Assembly: GCF_026342835.1 (NCBI RefSeq)
Contig: NZ_JAPEMI010000001.1
Span: forward strand, 5,834,501-5,898,500
Reading direction: 5' to 3'
DNA: 64,000 nucleotides
Origin: Streptomyces sp. NBC_00154
GTDB lineage: Bacteria; Actinomycetota; Actinomycetes; Streptomycetales; Streptomycetaceae
This document shows positions 53,877-62,890 of this stretch, in pieces. The notes beneath the pieces were generated by a model that searched no databases, had not been told where the DNA came from, and saw nothing but the letters and a program-made list of their open reading frames with translations. Within the stretch, counting starts at the first letter, position 1. Each line of letters opens with the position of its first letter. A program made the position numbers and the translations under genes.

Positions 53877-55247
53877 ATGACCACCCCCTTGCTGCTTCTC
53901 AGTGCGGCATTCCTTCTCATCCTCGCCAACGGATTCTTCGTGGCAGCCGAGTTCGGGCTTGTCACGGTGGACCGGCCGGACGCCGAGCGCGCCGCCGCCG
54001 CGGGCGACCGGCGGGCCCGTACCGTCGTCGACGCCCTGCGCGAGCTCTCCTTCCAGCTCTCCGGCACCCAGCTCGGCATCACCATCACCTCACTGGTCGT
54101 CGGCATGCTGGCCGAGCCGGCCCTCGCCCAGCTGCTGGCCGGACCGCTCACCGCGACCGGACTCCCCGACGGGGCCGTACCCGGCGTCAGTGTGGTGATC
54201 GGGATGCTGGTCGCCTCCGCCGTCCAGATGGTGATCGGCGAGCTCGTACCGAAGAACTGGGCAGTCTCCCGGCCGCTCCAGGTCGCCCGGTTCGTCGCCG
54301 GCCCCCAGCACCGCTTCGCCAGTGCGCTGCGGCCGGTGATCACCCTGCTGAACACCGTCGCCAACCGGCTGGTGCGGCTGCTCGGCGTCGAACCCACCGA
54401 CGAGCTGGCCTCCGCCCGCACCCCCGGTGAACTGGTCTCCCTGGCCCGGCACTCCGCCGAGGCCGGCACCCTCGAACAGGACACCGCGGATCTCTTCGTA
54501 CGGACCCTGTCGCTCGCCGGACTCACCGCACAGCACGTCATGACCCCGCGCGTCAGGGTCAGCGCCCTGCAGTCGACCGCGACCGCGGCGGACGTCCTCA
54601 ACCTCACCCGCGCCACCGGTCTCTCCCGTTTCCCGGTCTACCGGGACCGGATCGACGAGGTCGTCGGCATGATCCACCTCAAGGACGCGCTCGCCGTACC
54701 CGCCCAGGAGCGGCTGCGTACCACGGCAGGGCGGATCGCCGTACCGCCTCTCCTCGTCCCCGAGACGCTCCCCGTCGAACAGCTGCTCCAGCGCCTGCGC
54801 AAGGAGCAGCCCATCGCCGTCGTGGTCGACGAGTACGGCGGCACCGCCGGTGTCGTCACGCTCGAGGACATCATCGAGGAACTGGTCGGCGAGGTCAGGG
54901 ACGAGCACGACGCGGAAGGCGCCGACCGGCCCGAACTGGCCGTCGCCGCCCCGGAGGACGGCCGTCCCGCCTGGGACGCCGAAGGCAGCTGCCGGGTCCT
55001 CACCCTGCGCCGGATAGGCCTTGACGTGCCGGAAGGACCGTACGAGACGGTGGCCGGACTGGTTGCCGATCTCCTCGGACGGATCCCCGCCCCCGGCGAC
55101 CGGGCCGAACTGCCGGGCTGGCGGATCTCCGTCCGTCAGGTCGGTCACTACCGCGCCGAACAGGTCCGCTTCGTACGCATCGCCGATGTGCCGGAAACTG
55201 TCGACGCACCGTCGGCGGAACGCGGTGTCCTGGAGGCCGCACGATGA
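53877..55247 (+). CDS. CNNM/CBS (HlyC/CorC, UPF0053) membrane protein, upstream copy
   Basis: A 456-residue protein: an N-terminal CNNM domain with three to four membrane helices (LLLLSAAFLLILANGFFVAAEF and VVIGMLVASAVQMVIGELVPKNWA), a CBS pair at about 215-335 (HVMTPRVRVSAL, RFPVYRDRIDEVVGMIHLKD, PIAVVVDEYGGTAGVVTLED), and a C-terminal CorC_HlyC domain (YETVAGLVADLLGRIPAPGD). The family is linked to magnesium or other divalent-cation efflux, not haemolysis. AGGAGG precedes the ATG by seven bases, inside a predicted hairpin. It overlaps the next CNNM gene by ATGA. Confidence 0.88.
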   Translation: MTTPLLLLSAAFLLILANGFFVAAEFGLVTVDRPDAERAAAAGDRRARTVVDALRELSFQLSGTQLGITITSLVVGMLAEPALAQLLAGPLTATGLPDGAVPGVSVVIGMLVASAVQMVIGELVPKNWAVSRPLQVARFVAGPQHRFASALRPVITLLNTVANRLVRLLGVEPTDELASARTPGELVSLARHSAEAGTLEQDTADLFVRTLSLAGLTAQHVMTPRVRVSALQSTATAADVLNLTRATGLSRFPVYRDRIDEVVGMIHLKDALAVPAQERLRTTAGRIAVPPLLVPETLPVEQLLQRLRKEQPIAVVVDEYGGTAGVVTLEDIIEELVGEVRDEHDAEGADRPELAVAAPEDGRPAWDAEGSCRVLTLRRIGLDVPEGPYETVAGLVADLLGRIPAPGDRAELPGWRISVRQVGHYRAEQVRFVRIADVPETVDAPSAERGVLEAAR

Positions 55248-56356
55248 GCGTCGTCCAGTTGCTCTTCGCCGGGCTCCTCGTGCTGGCGAACGGTTTCTTC
55301 GTGGGTGCCGAGTTCGCACTCGTCTCCGTACGCCGCAGCCAGATCGAACCCCTCGCGGCGGCCGGATCGAGCAGAGCCCGTCAGGTGCTGTACGGCCTGG
55401 AGAACCTGCCGCAGATGATGGCCGCCGCGCAGTTCGGCATCACCCTCTGCTCACTGACCCTCGGCGCCGTCGCCGAACCGACCGTCGCCCACCTGCTGGA
55501 GCCGGTCTTCCACGCGGCGCACCTGCCCGAGGGCCTCGTCCACCCGCTCGGCTACGTCCTGGCGCTCGTCTTCGTGGTCTTCCTCCACCTCGTCATCGGC
55601 GAGATGGTCCCGAAGAACCTGGCCATGGCCGCCCCGGAGAAGACCTCGATGTGGCTCAGCCCCGGCCTGGTCGGCTTCGCCCGGCTCTGCCGCCCGGTCA
55701 CCTCGGCACTGGGCGCCTGCGCCCGGCTCGTGCTCCGGCTGTTCCGCGTCGAACCCAAGGACGAGGTCGAGGCCGTCTTCACCAGCGAGCAGCTCAACCG
55801 GCTCGTCGAGGACTCCGGACAGGCCGGACTGCTCGAGCCGGAGGCGCAGGAGCGGCTGGAGGACGCGCTGGAGCTGGGCAGCAGGCCGGTCACCGATGTA
55901 CTGCTCGACCGGGCCTCCCTGGTGACCGTGGACCCCTCGGTCACCCCGCACCGGATCGAGGAACTGACCGTACGGACCGGCTACTCGCGTTTCCCGGTCT
56001 GCGCGGAGGGCGGCGGCCCGTTCATGGGCTACCTGCACGTCAAGGACGTCCTCGATCTGGAGGACGGCGAACGGGCCGTTCCGCAACACGTTTGGCGCCC
56101 GATGGCGACGCTCCGGGCGGAACTCCCCCTGGACGACGCGCTGACGGTGATGCAGCGCGCGGCCACCCACCTTGCCCAGGTGGCCGACGCGTCGGGCCGG
56201 GTGCTGGGGCTCGTCGCGATGGAGGACGTCCTGGAAATGCTGGTGGGCGAGGTGCGCGACCCGGCGCATCGCGTCTCGGTACCCCGCCGGACGGTGGAGG
56301 CCGCACCGGCGGGTCCCGGCGTCGACGAACTCCACCCACTGGCGGCACGAACCTGA
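55244..56356 (+). CDS. CNNM/CBS membrane protein, downstream copy
   Basis: A 370-residue paralogue of the preceding gene, starting within its stop (ATGA). CNNM domain: LLFAGLLVLANGFFVGAEFALV, AAAQFGITLCSLTLGAVAEP, FLHLVIGEMVPKNLAMAAPE. A CBS pair follows (VTDVLLDRASLVTVDPSVTP, SRFPVCAEGGGPFMGYLHVKD, VLGLVAMEDVLEMLVGEV). It lacks the C-terminal CorC_HlyC domain that its partner has, and the second CBS lacks the usual DEYGG. The two probably form a heteromeric transporter. Confidence 0.88.
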   Translation: MSVVQLLFAGLLVLANGFFVGAEFALVSVRRSQIEPLAAAGSSRARQVLYGLENLPQMMAAAQFGITLCSLTLGAVAEPTVAHLLEPVFHAAHLPEGLVHPLGYVLALVFVVFLHLVIGEMVPKNLAMAAPEKTSMWLSPGLVGFARLCRPVTSALGACARLVLRLFRVEPKDEVEAVFTSEQLNRLVEDSGQAGLLEPEAQERLEDALELGSRPVTDVLLDRASLVTVDPSVTPHRIEELTVRTGYSRFPVCAEGGGPFMGYLHVKDVLDLEDGERAVPQHVWRPMATLRAELPLDDALTVMQRAATHLAQVADASGRVLGLVAMEDVLEMLVGEVRDPAHRVSVPRRTVEAAPAGPGVDELHPLAART

Positions 56357-56374
56357 CAACCGGGCCGGCCTCAT

Positions 56375-56409
56375 CGCCGGACGGGAGCCACATCCGAGCC
56401 CGTCCGGCG
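56375..56409. terminator. terminator between CNNM and AAA+ genes
   Basis: Perfect 11-bp stem CGCCGGACGGG / CCCGTCCGGCG (56375-56385, 56399-56409) with a 13-base loop between converging genes. The arms belong to the dispersed repeat family seen at 9355 and 32655. Confidence 0.6.
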
Positions 56410-56468
56410 TTCGAGGTCACACCGGTGGCCGGGCGGGCCCGGTGCTTGCAACCTGCCCCGCCGCACCG

Positions 56469-58391
56469 TCACAGCCCCGGAGGTTCCTGCGGCCCCCGGT
56501 CCACCGGCCCCCGGCCGGACAGGACCTCGCCGTACGCCTGCATCAGATCCGGCAGCCGCAGCGTCGCCAGATCGTCGCGCGTGGGTACCGCCGCGTATCC
56601 GGACAGCCGCAGATCCCGGTACGCGCAGCTCTTCTCGTACAACGTGCGCAGAAACCGCCCGTTGCCCAGCTCGTCGATCCAGCCCTGGTCGACGACATGG
56701 CCGCTGATCGAGCGCAGCTCCTCCAGGGACTCCTCGTCCCACACGTCGTCGTTGTCGGCGGCCAGCACCTCGCCGATCGAGGTGAGTTCCAGCGGCCGGT
56801 AGCTGGGGAAGTCCACCCGGGTGGTGAAGCGGGACGAGAGCCCGGGGTTGGTGGCCAGCAGCCGGTCCATGCCCTCGGGGTAGCCCGCGAGGATGACGAC
56901 GAGATGGTCCCGGTTGTCCTCGGCCCGCTTGAGGAGCACCTGCAGAGCCTCGTCCCCGTACGCGTCACCCTTGCTGTAGCCGGAGTTGGAGAGGCTGTAC
57001 GCCTCGTCGACGAACAGCACTCCGCCGAGCGCCGAGTCGATCAGCTCGTTGGCCTTGACCGCGGTCTGGCCGAGGAACTCGCCGACCAGATCGGAACGCT
57101 GGGCCTCGACGAGGTGGTCCCCGCCGAGCAGCCCCAATGCGTAGAAGACCCGGCCCAGGATCCGGGCCACCGTGGTCTTCCCGGTCCCGGAAGGCCCCGA
57201 GAAGATGAAGTGACGCTTGGGGGGCTGGACCAAAAGCCCCTCGCCGGCCCGCAGCCGCGCCATGTTCAGCTGCGCGGACAACGCCTTGACCTGGCGCTTG
57301 ACGGGTTCGAGGCCGACCATCCGCTCCAGTTCCGCCAGCGCCTCGGCGAGCAGTACCGGATCGCTGGGCCCCGCCGGGAACGGCTGCGGCGACGACTGAC
57401 CGGGCACCGCCGTCTTCTCCCGTGCCCCCGCCCCGTCGGCGGGAGGCAGTCCGCCGACACCCGGCAGGTTCTGCGGTTCGCCGCCGGGCCGCAGCTCCCG
57501 GCCGTCCACCAGATCGGTGCCGAGCAGCGAGTCACCGTCCTGCTGCGCCTCCGCGACCGTGCCGTCCATGCCGATCCCGGTCAGCGAAACGGAGGCGAGC
57601 CCCGACGCCTCGTCGGTGCCTTCGAGCCCGTCATAGTCCGCGATGGCGGCGAGCCGCGCCGAGGTGTCCATGAACGCCGGGTCGATCCGGTGCACCGCCC
57701 GGTAGAGCGGCAGTGCGGCCGCGCTGCGGCCGGTGCCCTCGTGCGCGCGGGCCAGCCAGTAGCGCAGCTCCTTGCGCTGAGGCTGTTCGCTGCGGCAGCG
57801 CATCAGTGCGGTGGAGAGCAGCGGCTCGGCCTGCCCGTACATTTCCAGCCGCACCCGCGCCATCCCGCCGAAGAGCCCTGCCTCGATGCCGAGCAGCGGA
57901 TCGTCGACCAGCTGCTCGGTGTTGCGTACGAGCTGTTCCCAGTCCTTGACCAGATAGGACCGGCAGGCGTGCAGGAACCGCACCTGCGGGTCCGTGTCCA
58001 CCGGCGGCAGTCCGGCCAACGCCCGGTCCAGCTCGGCGACATGACGCCCGTCCAGCCAGTGCGACGCGTGCGCGAGCAGCAGGTCGCGTGGGCTCTCCAG
58101 CACCGGTTGCACCCACCAGCCGAGCCAGTACCAGGAGTTGAGCGTGCGCCGATGGTGGGTGCGCTGCTCGCCGAACCGGTCGCGATGCCGGTACATCCGC
58201 AGCAGCGCGGTCGTTGTGTCGATGCGCAGGGCATGGAGGCCGAGCCAGGCATCCGCCATGCCGGGATCCAGACGCACCGCTGTTCTGAACTCCTCCTCGG
58301 CCTGCGGGTATGCGCCCATCGTGTAGGCGTCCACGCCGCGCAGCCAGGCGAGGTCGGCCGGGGCCTGTGCGCCCTGCGTGCCGATGTCCAT
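56469..58391 (-). CDS. EccA/CbxX-like AAA+ ATPase
   Basis: A 640-residue cytoplasmic ATPase. Residues 1 to about 270 form a helical TPR-like domain (WLRGVDAYTMGAYPQAEEEF, RTLNSWYWLGWW). A flexible linker rich in Gly, Pro and Asp follows. The C-terminal CbxX/CfqX AAA+ module has Walker A HFIFSGPSGTGKTTVARILG, Walker B GGVLFVDEAYSLS, sensor 1 VVILAGYPEGMDRLL, and arginine region GLSSRFTTRVDFP. This layout is that of EccA of type VII secretion systems, but no other ESX gene is nearby. The ATG at 58391 with GGGGGAC upstream is preferred over the open extension to 58580. Confidence 0.85.
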   Translation of the reverse strand: MDIGTQGAQAPADLAWLRGVDAYTMGAYPQAEEEFRTAVRLDPGMADAWLGLHALRIDTTTALLRMYRHRDRFGEQRTHHRRTLNSWYWLGWWVQPVLESPRDLLLAHASHWLDGRHVAELDRALAGLPPVDTDPQVRFLHACRSYLVKDWEQLVRNTEQLVDDPLLGIEAGLFGGMARVRLEMYGQAEPLLSTALMRCRSEQPQRKELRYWLARAHEGTGRSAAALPLYRAVHRIDPAFMDTSARLAAIADYDGLEGTDEASGLASVSLTGIGMDGTVAEAQQDGDSLLGTDLVDGRELRPGGEPQNLPGVGGLPPADGAGAREKTAVPGQSSPQPFPAGPSDPVLLAEALAELERMVGLEPVKRQVKALSAQLNMARLRAGEGLLVQPPKRHFIFSGPSGTGKTTVARILGRVFYALGLLGGDHLVEAQRSDLVGEFLGQTAVKANELIDSALGGVLFVDEAYSLSNSGYSKGDAYGDEALQVLLKRAEDNRDHLVVILAGYPEGMDRLLATNPGLSSRFTTRVDFPSYRPLELTSIGEVLAADNDDVWDEESLEELRSISGHVVDQGWIDELGNGRFLRTLYEKSCAYRDLRLSGYAAVPTRDDLATLRLPDLMQAYGEVLSGRGPVDRGPQEPPGL

Positions 58392-58749
58392 CAGGTCCCC
58401 CACAAGCCGTACCCCAGGATGTCCCGCCGCACGACCGCCCGTCGAGGCGCGCTGAACCACTGTGCCACGGACGGGAATTGACCGCGCCGAAAGGCATCGT
58501 ACCTGCGCAGGGAGTGCGCGACTAAGAGCGCCGCAGGCGGAACGGAGACCGTGACCGAGGGTAAGCGGAAGGTTGTGCACAGCAGCGCGAAAAGGGGTGC
58601 GGGGACAGAACGAAGCCCCCGATCACGGGGGAACAACCGGGGGCTTCGTGTCTGTGGGGGCTCCGAAAAGCCGCACATTGAGAACGTAAGACCTGTACCG
58701 CCCCCGGGTCAAGCACAGTTGGGGCACTTCCGGGCCGATTCCCGACTGC
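58392..58749. other. gene-free stretch between the AAA+ gene and the kinase-like gene
   Basis: No convincing gene. A plus-strand frame from 58551 (77 codons) crosses a strong hairpin and resembles nothing known. The region serves as promoter region of the AAA+ gene on the minus strand and holds the compound hairpin at 58605-58655. Confidence 0.4.
58605..58655 (-). terminator. compound terminator hairpin
   Basis: CGAAGCCCCCG (58611-58621) pairs with 58638-58648 (11 bp), and the outer ACAGA / TCTGT extend the stem past a small internal loop. An alternative inner hairpin CCCCC (58616-58620) with GGGGG (58627-58631) is mutually exclusive with it. It lies 95 bases after the kinase-like gene on the minus strand. 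Confidence 0.6.
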
Positions 58750-59379
58750 TCAGTACGTCGCCGCGGGAGGATCACGGTGGGTGACGGAATGGTTCGCTCC
58801 TGCTGTCGCGCGGGGTCCCTCCAGCCACTCGTACCCCACAGGCAACTGGCGTACCAGAGCATCCGCGTAGGGACGCGAGGGATCGGCGGCGAAATGTTCT
58901 TCCTCGGCCGCGGTCCACCCGTCCCAGAACGCCGAAAGTGCGGGCCCGTCCCGGCGCCGGCCCCGCTCCCACGACGCCGCGGGGCCGAGCTCCATCCACC
59001 ACAGTCGTGCGAGATACGGGCGCAGCGCACGGCGACCCGCCCCCACCCCTTCGATCAGCACCACCGGCGCGGGTTCCAGAGTGCGCGGCGGGCCGAGGTG
59101 CCGAGCGGTCCAGTCGTACGGCGCATAGCGCGCGCTCTCGCCGCGTGACAGCGGCCCGATCACCTGCTCGCGCAGCCGGTCCACCCAGGAGAACAGCTCC
59201 TCGTGCGTGGCCAGATCGTCCAGCCGCAGTACGGGCGCGTCACCGAGCGCGGCCGAGAGGCGGGACGCGAGGGTGCTCTTGCCCGATCCTGCATGGCCGT
59301 CGACGCCGATCAGCCGGACCGGTCCGCAGGACGGCGCCAGGGTGCGCAGCCGGGAGGCACGGCGCGAGAGGTCGTTCAT
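58750..59379 (-). CDS. uridine-kinase-like P-loop protein
   Basis: A 209-residue nucleoside-kinase-fold protein: P-loop VRLIGVDGHAGSGKSTLASRL, LRLDDLATHEELFSWVDRLR, the SARYAPYDW segment that follows P-loop kinases of this type, and VVLIEGVGAGRRALRPY. It resembles uridine kinase/phosphoribulokinase proteins, but the substrate is unproven. The ATG at 59379 lies seven bases after a TAGGCT -10 element with no ribosome binding site, so it is probably leaderless. The open extension upstream to 59802 is spurious. Confidence 0.8.
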   Translation of the reverse strand: MNDLSRRASRLRTLAPSCGPVRLIGVDGHAGSGKSTLASRLSAALGDAPVLRLDDLATHEELFSWVDRLREQVIGPLSRGESARYAPYDWTARHLGPPRTLEPAPVVLIEGVGAGRRALRPYLARLWWMELGPAASWERGRRRDGPALSAFWDGWTAAEEEHFAADPSRPYADALVRQLPVGYEWLEGPRATAGANHSVTHRDPPAATY

Positions 59380-59386
59380 GAGGCCC

Positions 59387-59392
59387 AGCCTA
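59387..59392 (-). promoter_or_regulatory. -10 element (TAGGCT) of the kinase-like gene, probable leaderless start
   Basis: On the minus strand TAGGCT is followed by seven bases and the ATG. The arrangement is the same as at 7077 before the M24 gene. Confidence 0.45.
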
Positions 59393-59424
59393 CGAGCCGG
59401 TCGGGAGCAACCGCAGGTCACGCC

Positions 59425-59446
59425 AGTGGACCAGACCAATATTGGT
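59425..59446. promoter_or_regulatory. DasR-like site overlapping a perfect 12-bp palindrome
   Basis: AGTGGACCAGACCAAT (59425-59440) matches the DasR consensus A(C/G)TGGTCTAGACCA(C/G)T at 13 of 16 positions. ACCAATATTGGT (59435-59446) is a perfect palindrome overlapping it. Both lie in the divergent gap between the kinase-like gene and the C39-like peptidase. Confidence 0.45.
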
Positions 59447-59554
59447 TCGGCGGCACACTGCGATTCGCTGGCCCAATCCGGCTGCGACCCGCAATAGTTG
59501 GCGCACTGTCGTGCACCCGCAGCCCCATTCCGCTTACGACCGGGGGTTTCGCCC

Positions 59555-60925
59555 ATGAACCGACCGACCTCACGCAGAACTGTGCTGACCGCCGCGCTCG
59601 CGGTGGCGTCCGCCGCCGGTACGGCGTCGTCCGCCGGCTCCGCAGCCGCCGCGATCCCGGCCGCTGCCCCGCCCGACGCGGCTGCGGCAGCCGCTTCCCT
59701 CGTGGACAACCACTCCTGGAGTACGTACACCGACTGGCGCAGCGGCTGCGGAGCCGGGACCCGTGCCGTCGCGGGACGCAGGCCGGGTCTGGTGATCGAC
59801 AAGCCCCGGGGGCGTACCGACTACACCGACCCGCACACCGGGAACACCGCCACCTGGGAGTACGCGACCTGGACCTCGCCCAGGCACCGGTCCGCGGTCC
59901 CGGCGACCGAGGTCATCGCGTCCTGGAACGCGGACACCCCGGCAGGCACCTGGATCCAGATCGAGCTGAGCGGCCGCTACTCGGACGGCACCGACACTCC
60001 CTGGTACGTGATGGGCCGCTGGGCGGCGGGTGACGGCGACATCCGCCGCACCTCCGTCGACGACCAGACCGACGGCAGGAGCTCCATCTGGACCGACACC
60101 TTCTCGGTGGACGACGCGGCGAGCGGGCTGCGGCTGGTCTCGTACGAGCTGCGACTCACCCTGTACCGCACCCCGGGCAGCAGCCTCACCCCGACCGTGT
60201 GGCGGCTCGGCGCGATGGCCTCGGACATCCCCGACCGCTTCACCGTGGAGCCCAGCGCCCCCGGCCTCGCGCGGGAGCTGCCGGTGCCGCGCTATTCGCA
60301 GAGCGTGCACGCGGGCCAGTACCCCGAGTACGACAACGGTGGCGAGGCGTGGTGCAGCCCCACCTCCTCGCAGATGATCATCGAGTACTGGGGTCGCAGG
60401 CCCACTGCCGAGGACCTGGCCTGGGTGAAGCCGGGCCTCGCCGACCCGCAGGTCTGCCATGCGGCCCGCTTCACGTACGACTACCAGTACGAGGGCTGCG
60501 GCAACTGGCCTTTCAACGCCGCCTATGCCGCCACGTACGACGACATGAGCGCCGTCGTGACGCGGCTGGGTTCGCTGACCGACCTGGAGACGCTGATCCG
60601 GGCCGGTATCCCGGCCATAACGTCGCAGTCCTTCCTCAAGGAGGAGCTGACCGGGGCCGGGTACGGGACCTCCGGTCATCTCATGACCGTGATCGGGTTC
60701 ACGGCGGACGGTGATGTGATCGCCAACGACCCGGCCTCGCCGAGCGACGAGGCCGTCCGCCGGATCTACAAGCGGCACGAGTGGGAGACGATCTGGCTCC
60801 GCACCAAGCGCTACAACGCGAGCGGCAAAGTGGTGTCCGGCACAGGCGGCGTCTGCTACCTCTACTTCCCGGCACACCCGACGCCCGCCCAGCAGCGGGC
60901 TCTGGCGGCCGTCGGCATCCGCTGA
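59555..60925 (+). CDS. Tat-exported C39-like (papain-fold) peptidase
   Basis: A 456-residue secreted protein. The N-terminus MNRPTSRRTVLTAALAVASA is a twin-arginine signal. A beta-rich middle domain (about 60-230) is followed by a C39-like cysteine peptidase domain: catalytic Cys in GGEAWCSPTSSQMIIEYWG, His in GYGTSGHLMTVIGF, and Asp/Asn in VIANDPASPSDEAVRR. A cell-wall or nutrient role is likely. The ATG at 59555 is chosen because it starts the signal peptide. The upstream gap carries a DasR-like site, suggesting N-acetylglucosamine-linked control. Confidence 0.83.
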   Translation: MNRPTSRRTVLTAALAVASAAGTASSAGSAAAAIPAAAPPDAAAAAASLVDNHSWSTYTDWRSGCGAGTRAVAGRRPGLVIDKPRGRTDYTDPHTGNTATWEYATWTSPRHRSAVPATEVIASWNADTPAGTWIQIELSGRYSDGTDTPWYVMGRWAAGDGDIRRTSVDDQTDGRSSIWTDTFSVDDAASGLRLVSYELRLTLYRTPGSSLTPTVWRLGAMASDIPDRFTVEPSAPGLARELPVPRYSQSVHAGQYPEYDNGGEAWCSPTSSQMIIEYWGRRPTAEDLAWVKPGLADPQVCHAARFTYDYQYEGCGNWPFNAAYAATYDDMSAVVTRLGSLTDLETLIRAGIPAITSQSFLKEELTGAGYGTSGHLMTVIGFTADGDVIANDPASPSDEAVRRIYKRHEWETIWLRTKRYNASGKVVSGTGGVCYLYFPAHPTPAQQRALAAVGIR

Positions 60926-61042
60926 CGCGGTCCGGCGCTCCCGGGGCAGTGACCGATGTCATCTACCCCGGGGGCCTGACCGGCTGGCACTCTGGACGGG
61001 TCACGGGGGGACGTTCCCTGCCGGACGACCGAGCGAGATGCC

Positions 61043-61192
61043 ATGACCGCGACCACCGCAACCACCGTCACTGCCCGCCGCCGCGCACGGACCGGAGGTC
61101 CCGAGGACCGGTCCAAGCTGCTGGAGAACGTCCTGGGCTGGACGCTCGTCGTCCTCATCGCCATGTTCGTCACCCAGGCCGGCCTCATGTGA
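61043..61192 (+). CDS. SCO1431-family small membrane protein
   Basis: A 49-residue protein: Thr/Arg-rich N-terminus (TATTATTVTARRRARTGG), a short charged segment (PEDRSKLLEN), then one membrane helix (VLGWTLVVLIAMFVTQAGLM) reaching the C-terminus. I recognise it as the small membrane protein family named after S. coelicolor SCO1431, which has the same neighbours (C39-like peptidase and chitinase). GAGCGAG lies about six bases before the ATG. Function unknown. Confidence 0.72.
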   Translation: MTATTATTVTARRRARTGGPEDRSKLLENVLGWTLVVLIAMFVTQAGLM

Positions 61193-61263
61193 GAAGCCGG
61201 CCGTCCGCGGAACGGGGCGGGAAGCCTCTCGGGCCCCCGCCCCTCGGGATCGCACGGTTGCGG

Positions 61264-62505
<1,242 letters not shown>

Positions 62506-62602
62506 CGTGGCTCCTCGTGGGGGAGGGGGCTTGCGAGTGGGGGGACGTACGGCCGACCCCGCGCAGAATTGGCATGAACGCGATAAGGTCGGCCGGGTTG
62601 GA

Positions 62603-62632
62603 ACCGTAGATGGACTAGACCAGTTGGGTCAA
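62603..62632 (-). promoter_or_regulatory. chitinase promoter
   Basis: On the minus strand TTGACC (62627-62632) and TACGGT (62603-62608) are 18 bases apart. Start near 62596, with a 90-base leader. Confidence 0.6.
62609..62624. promoter_or_regulatory. DasR-type operator (dre) in the chitinase promoter
   Basis: Read on the minus strand, ACTGGTCTAGTCCATC matches 13 of 16 positions of the DasR consensus. It fills the spacer between the -35 and -10, where a bound repressor would block RNA polymerase. A second inverted repeat, CAATGGT / ACCATTG (62630-62636, 62641-62647), touches the upstream edge of the promoter. Confidence 0.72.
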
Positions 62633-62647
62633 TGGTTCGGACCATTG

Positions 62648-62890
62648 CGATGGCAACCCGGCCCCGCACGGGCCGCCCGGCCGCCCGCTCCGGCACCCGG
62701 TGACGGATACCGTCCGATCGGGCATACTCGACCCGCCACAGCCGCTGGCCAGCAACTCTCGTAATCCGGGAGGGCAGCATCGGCTGGGCAGTAGTGCTTG
62801 TCCGGGCCCCGGCCCGGAATTCCCCGGCGGCGCCGCTCACACCCCGCGCGCGCGACCGCCGCAACGCCCGACAGGGAGGAGAGCGCCGTC
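62648..62890 (+). other. remaining gap before the acyl-CoA dehydrogenase
   Basis: With 62506-62647 (chitinase leader and promoter) this completes a 385-base gene-free gap. This part should hold the promoter of the plus-strand dehydrogenase gene. No -35/-10 pair stands out and no gene is seen. Confidence 0.3.

Noticed and set aside
58551..58784. Possible 77-codon gene in the gap before the kinase-like gene
   Set aside because: It spans a strong compound hairpin and the stop of the opposite gene, has no ribosome binding site, and matches no known protein type.
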